Below, one piece after another: positions 57,171 through 64,000 of a stretch of 64,000 bases of DNA. The notes under the pieces were generated by a model. It was not told the DNA's origin. It worked only from the letters and a program-made list of their open reading frames with translations, and made no database searches. Origin of the DNA: Epiperipatus broadwayi (Eukaryota; Onychophora; Udeonychophora; Euonychophora; Peripatidae). How positions within the stretch are numbered: the first letter of the stretch is position 1; the number at the start of each line of letters is the position of its first letter. The position numbers and the translations under genes were made by a program. The stretch lies in NCBI GenBank assembly GCA_028023455.1, contig JAQFVV010006701.1, positions 248,001 to 312,000 on the forward strand, given 5' to 3'.

Positions 57171-57208
57171 ATATATATATATTTATATATATATATATAT
57201 ATATATAA
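57137..57208. repeat. (TA)n microsatellite
   Basis: About 70 bp of TA with AATA and TTTA interruptions. Confidence 0.95.
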
Positions 57209-57579
57209 AACTCATCTTGAATTTTGCCCAAATAAATATTTATATTTTAAACTTTAACCCAGTTGTTTGAATCTTTTTAATATATTTATTTTGTTCTTTT
57301 TATTTATATCTCAGGTTCCCTCAATCTCTCATCATCATCAGCTGAGTTCTCATGCAAGACAATGTAGCACCAGATCCGGAAATAATTAATTTAAGTAGTA
57401 TCACTGTAGGGGTTGTCTGTAGTGTTATAGATTTGGGAAATGGGCAAACAGGTTAGAATTCATGATTGCTCCTGACCTGTGTATCTCGGACATGATTGGA
57501 TTCGGGTACTTTTGCTCAGATTGTAAGTCTTGTTGGATGGACATACATTTTTGACTGGTTCAGTAAAAATAATAATTTG
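57209..57579. other. Unassigned, partly balanced sequence
   Basis: 57,310-57,550 has a composition unlike the flanks (GTGTATCTCGGACATGATTG and similar) but no domain or RNA fold I can name. It directly precedes a PLE fragment, so it may be foreign sequence at its 5' junction. Confidence 0.35.
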
Positions 57580-57990
57580 TTTTGAAATAAGAAAATTATT
57601 TGAAAAAGGGGTATTACATTGAATAATTTCTTACACAGTACAAAGGAAATTTTTGATAGGATTCTTGGTGTAGTGTATATTATCCCTTGTTTTTGTAAGA
57701 AGGTTTATATAGGTCAGAGCAGTTTGAGCTTAAATGAAAGAATAAATGTACATAAAAATAGGATTTGGAAAACAATATCTTAGTTCTGCTCTGTATCATG
57801 AAAAAGATTTAGGGCACACTATTAATTTTGAGGAAGCTATGGTTGTCTTTTTGGAGAGAAATGAAATAAAAAGAAAAATTAAAGAATCTTTATTATTAAA
57901 AATTATTGATTCTGAAGCAATTAACTTACTTAAAAGTTCTTTTAATATTAAGGGTGGATGGAAAGTAAATGGAATATGTTTAATATAAAT
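57580..57990 (+). pseudogene. PLE family E GIY-YIG endonuclease fragment
   Basis: LGVVYIIPCFCKKVYIGQSS, LSLNERINVHKNR (first Tyr, YIG and conserved Arg intact), a shift near 57,765, then SSALYHEKDLGHTINFEEAM, VVFLERNEIKRKIKESLLLK, IIDSEAINLLKSSFNIKGGW and KVNGICLI then stop. It is more complete at the catalytic Arg than the 40.5 kb copy and is 5' truncated just before the endonuclease. The 3' flank keeps TAGTTCTTTACACTTGAGAA-GTGAAAC but has lost the stem II hairpin. Confidence 0.87.
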
Positions 57991-58860
57991 GTGCTGTTTT
58001 GTAGTTCTTTACACTTGAGAAGTGAAACTATTGTTTGTGTTTTTGATTTTACTTTCTTGGCTAGTCTGATTGAGTTTTGAATTTTGATTATTTATTGACT
58101 AGTTTAGCTTTATGCTTTTAATTTATATATATATAAATTGTCTAAAATTTTAATATTTTCACTCATCTTTCTAATCTTTAATAAATTGCACTTTTCTTAG
58201 CATTCCATGTACCCAAATGTATTTTAAAATAGTATTTCCCATAATTCTTAAAACTCTTTCTTTAGCAATTATTGCAGTTTTTATTAAAGTAATATCGAAA
58301 TTAGTACCAAAAATAATATTCAATTATCTTCTCATGTGTTTATTCATGTACTTCCAAGAATAGATATAACATTAATATAGAATCATTTATTATAAGCTTA
58401 AATAATCAATGGATATCAGATGCTATATTTTTGTGAATTCCCATCTGCACTTCAGTGTTTGTCTTTATCAATAAATCTAGGAACTAATGCACTTATGCAT
58501 CTTGTAGCCACTTTTTAGTTCTTTGTATTATTCAAGTTTAATATTATATCAAAAATATTTGCAATGTTATTTACATGTGACACCAAATCATTTTCTATTT
58601 ATTTTGGAGACCTTAGTTGCATAAGAAAGGAAAGACATTAATTCCAAATCTGTCAAATATAAAAATAAGAAACCTGTCTGGAGATTGGAACTTTATAACA
58701 TTATGCCATCTGGTATTTCATTACTTCCTCATGCTTATAATATATAGCTATAGAATTGGGTGAAGATTATAGTTCCTAGAAATTCTGTGCACGCAAAAAA
58801 TAAAGCATTTATAGCCTATGTACAATGGTTGAACATGAAGCAAAAGTTTATTCTATATCC
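57991..58860. other. PLE 3' flank then A+T-rich DNA
   Basis: The PLE family E 3' end runs to about 58,085 (GATTGAGTTTTGAATTTTGA). Beyond it nothing is recognised. Confidence 0.5.
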
Positions 58861-58889
58861 CACAGACACCTACCAGATAGCTATGCTAT

Positions 58890-58945
58890 ATCTAAATTCT
58901 CAACTAGATTTTGGCTATTAGCCTTTATCAGAGAGAAGAATTTGA
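58890..58945 (-). ncRNA. Degenerate hammerhead-like motif
   Basis: Minus strand: CUGAUAA (one change, G8 to A), A, stem II GGC-UAAUA-GCC (or GGCU/AGCC), AAAA, UCUAGU. Outer flanks AAATTCT and AGAATTT pair over seven bases, consistent with a stem I. The element around it is otherwise unrecognised. Confidence 0.4.
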
Positions 58946-59329
58946 TTTAAATTTACACAATTAATAGCTAGGTACACAACATTTTGAAATGGATAATAAC
59001 CTGCAATTCAAATGCAGTTTATTATCTGAACAAAATGTAATTTTTTGGTAAAGTTATTTAATTGTGTCCAATATAGCAATTAAATAAATACTTTTTTCTT
59101 TATATTTTTTATAATGTGAGAAATTATAGTTTCTTATAAATACTATATAAATATATAACCTATACAATATATCATATTTAATCTCAGTATCTATAAACCT
59201 TATAACAACAATGATTTGTCTTTTCTGTATGATATTAATTTTTTACAGCATAATAAATGTAAATCTTAATATATTTTTAAATCATTAAAATTTTACTATT
59301 TATTGTGTTTTAAATTTCATAATTGATTT

Positions 59330-59565
59330 CATTCGCACATTAGCTATATATTGCTAGAAGAGATGACAATATATGGATAATTAAAATTTTAAACTAGATT
59401 CCAAGAGATTGTAAAAGACACAGAGGGAGACCACAAGTGAAATGGATGGACGAAATAAGAAAGTGTGCATGAGTGATGTGGAGAAGAGAAGCTAAACTCG
59501 GAGAAGATGGATTGAACTTGGAGAGACCTTCATTCTGCAGTGGATTAATATGGTTGATGATGATG
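59330..59565 (+). pseudogene. RTE-type LINE 3' end, third copy
   Basis: Reads RRDDNIWIIKILN, IPRDCKRHRGRPQVKWMDEI, RKCA (stop) VMWRREAKLGED, then a shift to ELGETFILQWIN and a GATGATGATGA end at ~59,557. RHRGRP..KWMDEI is kept best of the three copies. Same 5' truncation zone as the others. Confidence 0.82.
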
Positions 59566-59604
59566 AATATTTAAATTCAAGAATATTATTTATACTAAAT
59601 TTAA

Positions 59605-59900
59605 TGTAATTAGAAGGTATTCCGTCATCAGATTTTCAATGATATGGATGGCTGAAAAGTTGGAAGATGGAGAAGATTAAAGCCAATCTATTAAAATTTG
59701 AAGATTTGTTATTTTAATATAAACTGAGCACTGATTATATATGTGATTGGAAAATGATGATCTGGACTAACTGATGAATGCTGATTCAGCACAAACTATA
59801 TATATTGGAGATCATTTATCTTTTTAACATGTATGTGCTCATGTGTATCAGTTAAAAAAGATGGCATGGATAGCTTAGAGAGCTTTAAAGTCTGAATTTA
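59605..59900 (+). repeat. Dispersed SINE-like repeat with hammerhead remnant, copy 4
   Basis: Aligned to copy 1 throughout: TTCCGTCATCAGATTTTCAA, GGATGGCTGAAAAGTTGGAA, GAGCACTGATTATATATGTG, CTGATGAATGCTGATTCAGC, ATCATTTATCTTTTTAACAT, GTGCTCATGTGTATCAG. It is followed by GGATAGCTTAGAGAGC, an A-box-like segment one base from consensus, then TTTAAAGTCTGAATTTAA. This shows the tRNA-like part again downstream of the hammerhead. Confidence 0.75.
59766..59809 (+). ncRNA. Hammerhead-like motif, dispersed repeat copy 4
   Basis: CUGAUGA, A, stem II UGCU-GAUUC-AGCA, C, then AAAC for GAAA (the G12 position is C), an A/U stem III region, and stem I ACUAA/UUGGA (three to four pairs). The hairpin loop differs from copy 1 while the stem is unchanged. 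Confidence 0.5.
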
Positions 59901-59905
59901 ATGTT

Positions 59906-59947
59906 TATATATATATATATACTATATATATATATATATATATATAG
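59906..59947. repeat. (TA)n microsatellite
   Basis: TA run with one ACTATA interruption. Confidence 0.9.
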
Positions 59948-62842
59948 TGACTTTAGAATCAAAGTGATGGGATGTGAGGTCACACAGATAAGCACCATAT
60001 AACGGATTTTTAAAGCATTAGACTATAAGTCCTCTTATAGACAACACCACGACTAAATATAATTAGTAAATACAAGGTTTTAAGCCAGGGATAGTTTTGC
60101 CTGTTTTAAATATAAGGTTCTTATATTATCCCAAATTTTATCTTAGGTTTAATTTTATCTTATCTTATTTAAAATATAGGTACTTTTGCAATTTAAAACA
60201 TTTTATCTGGGATCTTAAAATATCTTTTTCTCAGGGTTCAACTTCAGACTAAACATATTTGTAATATAAATAATTTTAAAAATAATTAATCATTATAAAT
60301 AGTTTTAAATATGTTCCCTTCTTTAACTTAGAGATCAAATTTCTTCTTTTTTTAAGGAAAATTATTTATTCTATCCCAGATATTACTATTATTATTATTT
60401 TCTTTGGATGATAGAGCAACAGACAGTCTTTCATTAAGACAGAGCAAACACAAATATGAGGATGTATAATATTTTTTTTTGAAAAATGTTCACAATGAAA
60501 TTTAACAAATTTAAAATGAATAGTAAGAGCTGACAGCAGATTATTAAAATAATATACTTTCTTTTATATTACATTTCTAATGACAATGTAAATCAAAGTA
60601 GCAATAGGCAAAAGATAATATGAAATATTAATTGTTTTTCATAAAGTTTCATATCATTAGTTTTCATTTTAGCAATATTAATTATGATAGTGCAGGATTA
60701 AATTACTATTTTCTTTTTTAAATATAAGGCAATATATTTAAAGCATTAAGCAATTTGTAACACTATTTAAATAGGTAAATAAATGAACATGAGATGAATA
60801 GCCAAGTTAATTCAATGTTAGCTTATCTGTTTTAATGTGAAAATTTTTGAATAAAGTCATTCCTTTAACCACATTTAATGGGTTGATTTTTATGACTTGA
60901 TTATTCATTATAGTTTGATAATATAAATTCAGATAATTGGAACTTGTTCTGTTTTTGATTAATTTCATTGTTTAATTTAGCATAAATATAATAATTTTTA
61001 GCAATTTAAATTAGTATTAATAACTAATTAAAAGACTAGATAAAAAGTTCAGTTTTGATTAATGTTAGAATATAAGAAGAAAATAACATACTTTCTGTTT
61101 TCTGTTGCTTTTTTTGAAACATACTAGACTTTTTAAACATCTTTATAAGTAATATTGTTTGACAAGCCAGCTGAAACATATACTTTAGGAACAATACTGC
61201 AATGGATAACTAATTAGTTCTTATTTAAACATGGGAACCACAATGAATTAAACCTAAACATTTCAAAATTGATTTTTTAAAAAAAAAAGTTAAATACAAT
61301 CACTCAATTTAAGTCAAAACTAAAATGATGTTAAAAATTAATGAATAACATTAGATTAATTAGATTAAGATTCTCTTTATAATAGTGTGTGTGTGTTTAT
61401 GCAACAATGCATCAATATTTTCCACTGCAGTTACTGTATACAAAAACCATTCCTATCCAGTATTTTGTCATAATATGTAAATTACTAGTGCATTTTTAAC
61501 ATTTTAAGTGATCTGATTTTGAACTGTAGCTAACCAGATGATTCAATCATGTGACTGTCTAGATCAATAATTACCACAACTAATACAAATCATTTAATAA
61601 ATTATTTTTTAATGCAGATAAAATAATTTATTTATTTTCAAATTTAAAAAAAACATTTTTCTATTCAAATACTCTACTTTTATTATATTCAACTCTTTTA
61701 CTTTATCCGAATCAAAAGCTTTTAATATTGGAAATTAATTCCATATAATTTTTAACCTTATTGTAAGATAACTTTATTAATGTTTTATAAGAATATGCCA
61801 ATTATAAATTATTTACAGTATTACATAAGTCCTGAAAATAATTGAAATTCATTTTAATATTTTACTATATTAAAGTTGTCTATTGTTGAAATAATTTTAA
61901 GTGTTTATCCCAAAGATGTAGTTCTCTATTTTGCAAGAAGTTAGTATTAAAAAGTCAAGATTATTTTAATATAAACCTTTGGTATTTCAAATTTTAATAA
62001 ATAAGCAGTAATAATAATTAAAAGTCTAAAATTTTAATATCAGATGTTAGTGTTGAATTTTTATAATTATAATAAAGCATTTAGCTTAAATTAATTGTCA
62101 TCAATAGTATCAGTAAACAAATATTATTAAGATTAAATAGATAAAAATAAAGCTAGATTAGTTAACTTAAAAGACAAAAAAATGGCTTATTAGTCTTAAA
62201 ATAGTTGATTTTCAATTGAAATAACTTCAGTATACATATGCATATGTGTGGATGTGCTTACATTTATTAATTTTGGTTTACACTTTCTTTGTTTTACATT
62301 ATTAAATATCATTTAAATACTTTTAAATTATTAAAATATTAAGTTGACTCTTAATAAACTTCTAATTATTTATTAATAGTCTAAAAATAGTTATAAAGAA
62401 GTTATATAATTTTTTCAAATGCATTTTGTTAGATTGTATCTTATTTCATTTTTACTGTAATAACTTTATTCTTTTAAAATAATTATTTCAGACAACTTGC
62501 ATTAATTAAAATGTCTGAAAAATATGTAAATGAATTGTTATTTTTAGCTTAACTCCACAGATATTAAATTAACTTTTACCCTTAAAGGAAGAAAATTAAA
62601 ATGAAGTTGTAAAAAGATGTTTTTTCTGTCAATCAAAAAGGGTAGCATGACTAGATGTATAAAAGGCTCCACACATGCACACTGAATGGCTTCTACAGAA
62701 CCACAAAAAACACAGAACCTTGAGAAGAAATAGACATGCAAAGAATAAATTAAAAAGCTTCTCAGCTGTAGAATTAATTATATATATATATATATGAAAA
62801 ACAAAAAAAACACAAGTTAAAAAACTTGCTAATGCTTGTATT
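59948..62842. other. A+T-rich stretch without recognised feature
   Basis: No coding frame above 65 codons with any domain signal, no RNA gene, no transposon end seen. A small (TA)n run is at 62,780-62,795. Confidence 0.55.
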
Positions 62843-63138
62843 TATGATAACAGATGGCGTTCTACCAAAAACACCGTCAAGCGTAGTTTTCTGTTTACAT
62901 AAACGTCAGAGCGAGTATTCACTATCTCTAACTTTAATTCCACTTTCAGATCATGATTTCAAGCTATTTGCTATCGTCAGTGAAAGACAGGAATAAGAAA
63001 CTGATAATAGCAAATAGCTTGAAATCATGATCTGAAAATGGAATTAAAGTTAGAGATAGTGAATACTCGCTCTGACGTTTATGTAAACAGAAAACTACGC
63101 TTGACGGTGTTTTTGGTAGAACGCCATCTGTTATCATA
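62843..63138. mobile_element. Young foldback: 132/133 bp arms with hammerhead at the centre
   Basis: The arms 62,843-62,974 and 63,006-63,138 are complementary with one mismatch that I can see (CCACTT against CCATTT). They begin TATGATAACAGATGGCGTTC and include ACACCGTCAAGCGTAG and GAGCGAGTATTCACTATCTC. The 31-base loop contains the 5' half of the minus-strand hammerhead. No open frame. Near-identity of arms implies recent formation or gene conversion. No clear target duplication. Confidence 0.9.
62943..62986 (-). ncRNA. Hammerhead-ribozyme-like motif (type I), best preserved
   Basis: Stem I CUUUCA (62,981-62,986) with UGAAAG (62,943-62,948), six Watson-Crick pairs. Core CUGACGA (62,974-62,980), then U, stem II AGC-AAAUA-GCU, U, GAA (62,958-62,960), palindromic stem III AUCAUGAU, C17 at 62,949 (AUC triplet). 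Every invariant core base is present. As at 1.8 kb, a U.U opposition sits where stem II normally closes with G-C. The mirror in the right arm (63,001 on) reads CUGAUAA and lacks stem I, since the arm starts there. Confidence 0.7.
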
Positions 63139-64000
63139 TATATATTATTTACTTTAAATAATATGTATCTTTAAAACCTTTCATTTCAGGTACCAGAGTT
63201 TTAAAATGAAGTCACTGAAAATCCAAAAGTTAATAATATTTAAAAAGAAAGACACGCAAAGAATTGAAAATGTTAGATAATCACTCATTCACAATTGCTA
63301 AAGCATATCTATTTGATATCAGCATTTTGTGGGAATTATCTATAGCTTGTATTGATCACATAAGAATTCTTCATTATTTTATATTTCATAGTTGCAATGG
63401 ACTTTGTGATAATTCTAACATTGCTTATATCTTAGGAAATAATATCAATGGAAGCTTATATTTGCAATATTTATGACATTTCATTAATATTAAACAAAAT
63501 GTCTATTTTACTATCTGAAAAAAAGATAACTGTAAAGAACTTTTTGAAATGTTTTATTTTAATAATAGTTTTAAAAAATACTTTTTAATATTTTCTGATA
63601 AACTGTTTACTTTGAATAAATTTATTAAGATAAATGAACTGTTGATTCAAGATAAACGAACTATTAGTGTTTAATTTAAAATAACATTTTATTGCTCTTA
63701 ATAATTTTCTGGTGAGAAGAAGAAGAAGAAGAAAAAAGAAATCACTTGGTTATACTTAAATTTATACTTAAAATAAATCTGTACAAAATGTAATGTATTA
63801 TAGTTAAAAAATTAAATGCCATTAATTTAATGACTTATTTATTATAAGCTTTATGATTCTTATTAATACTGAAATGGGGGTGTATATGTCTGCTCTCTTT
63901 ATTTCTCTCTGGAAAGAAACCTGTTTAACTTTACAAATAAATATTTGCTACTGGACTTCTATATTGAACATAATTCTTAAAAAATGTGAAATTGAAAACC
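63139..64000. other. A+T-rich stretch without recognised feature
   Basis: A 70-codon frame at 63,264-63,476 has no recognisable domain. A short (AAG)n run lies at 63,717-63,732. Confidence 0.5.

Overview
The window is A+T-rich metazoan DNA (about three quarters A+T by eye). I found no intact host gene and no spliced gene model. No reading frame besides transposon remnants is convincing. The mix of retroelements (Penelope-like elements with GIY-YIG endonuclease, RTE-type LINE tails, tRNA-derived SINEs, an LTR element, TTAA- and TA-target DNA transposon derivatives) and the long (TA)n, (TAA)n and (TATC)n microsatellites point to a repeat-rich invertebrate such as a mollusc, arthropod or cnidarian. 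The sequence alone does not fix the lineage. A run of exactly 500 N at 10,935-11,434 marks a draft scaffold.

Layout. 1-9.5 kb: plain A+T-rich DNA with three copies of a ~300 bp dispersed repeat, a 1.18 kb TA-flanked DNA transposon derivative, an RTE tail and a foldback. 9.47-10.93 kb: a palindrome with ~0.7 kb arms ending exactly at the gap. 11.4-21.3 kb: a cluster of decayed Penelope-like elements (PLEs) on both strands, interrupted by an RTE tail and a 0.58 kb foldback. 21.3-33 kb: microsatellites, MITE-like palindromes and one GIY-YIG remnant. 33.2-45.5 kb: a tRNA-like SINE, two direct 2.1 kb LTR-like repeats around a 0.7 kb internal region (the second LTR carries a 757 bp TTAA insertion), a near-complete PLE, a GIY-YIG PLE bounded by inverted terminal sequence, and a third, inverted copy of the 2.1 kb LTR. 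45.6-64 kb: sparse A+T-rich DNA with more PLE fragments, a second tRNA-like SINE, foldbacks, an RTE tail and a GC-rich island.

The main discovery candidate is a recurring RNA motif. At a dozen or more places, in several unrelated-looking repeat families, there is a type-I hammerhead-ribozyme-like core: CUGANGA, a short hairpin, GAAA, a very short often palindromic stem III, a cleavage triplet, and flanks that pair as stem I. Stem I differs in sequence between families yet still pairs (ACCAA/UUGGU at 1.8 kb, CUUUCA/UGAAAG at 62.9 kb, ACUUCA/UGGGGU at 47.3 kb, GCAG/CUGC at 43.1 kb, ACAC/GUGU at 40.9 kb). Hammerheads in PLE terminal repeats are established knowledge. Here they also occur in a ~300 bp SINE-like repeat and in foldbacks with nearly identical arms, and most show an extra nucleotide between A9 and stem II. 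The window therefore reads as a graveyard of ribozyme-bearing retroelements, several arranged as inverted head-to-head pairs.
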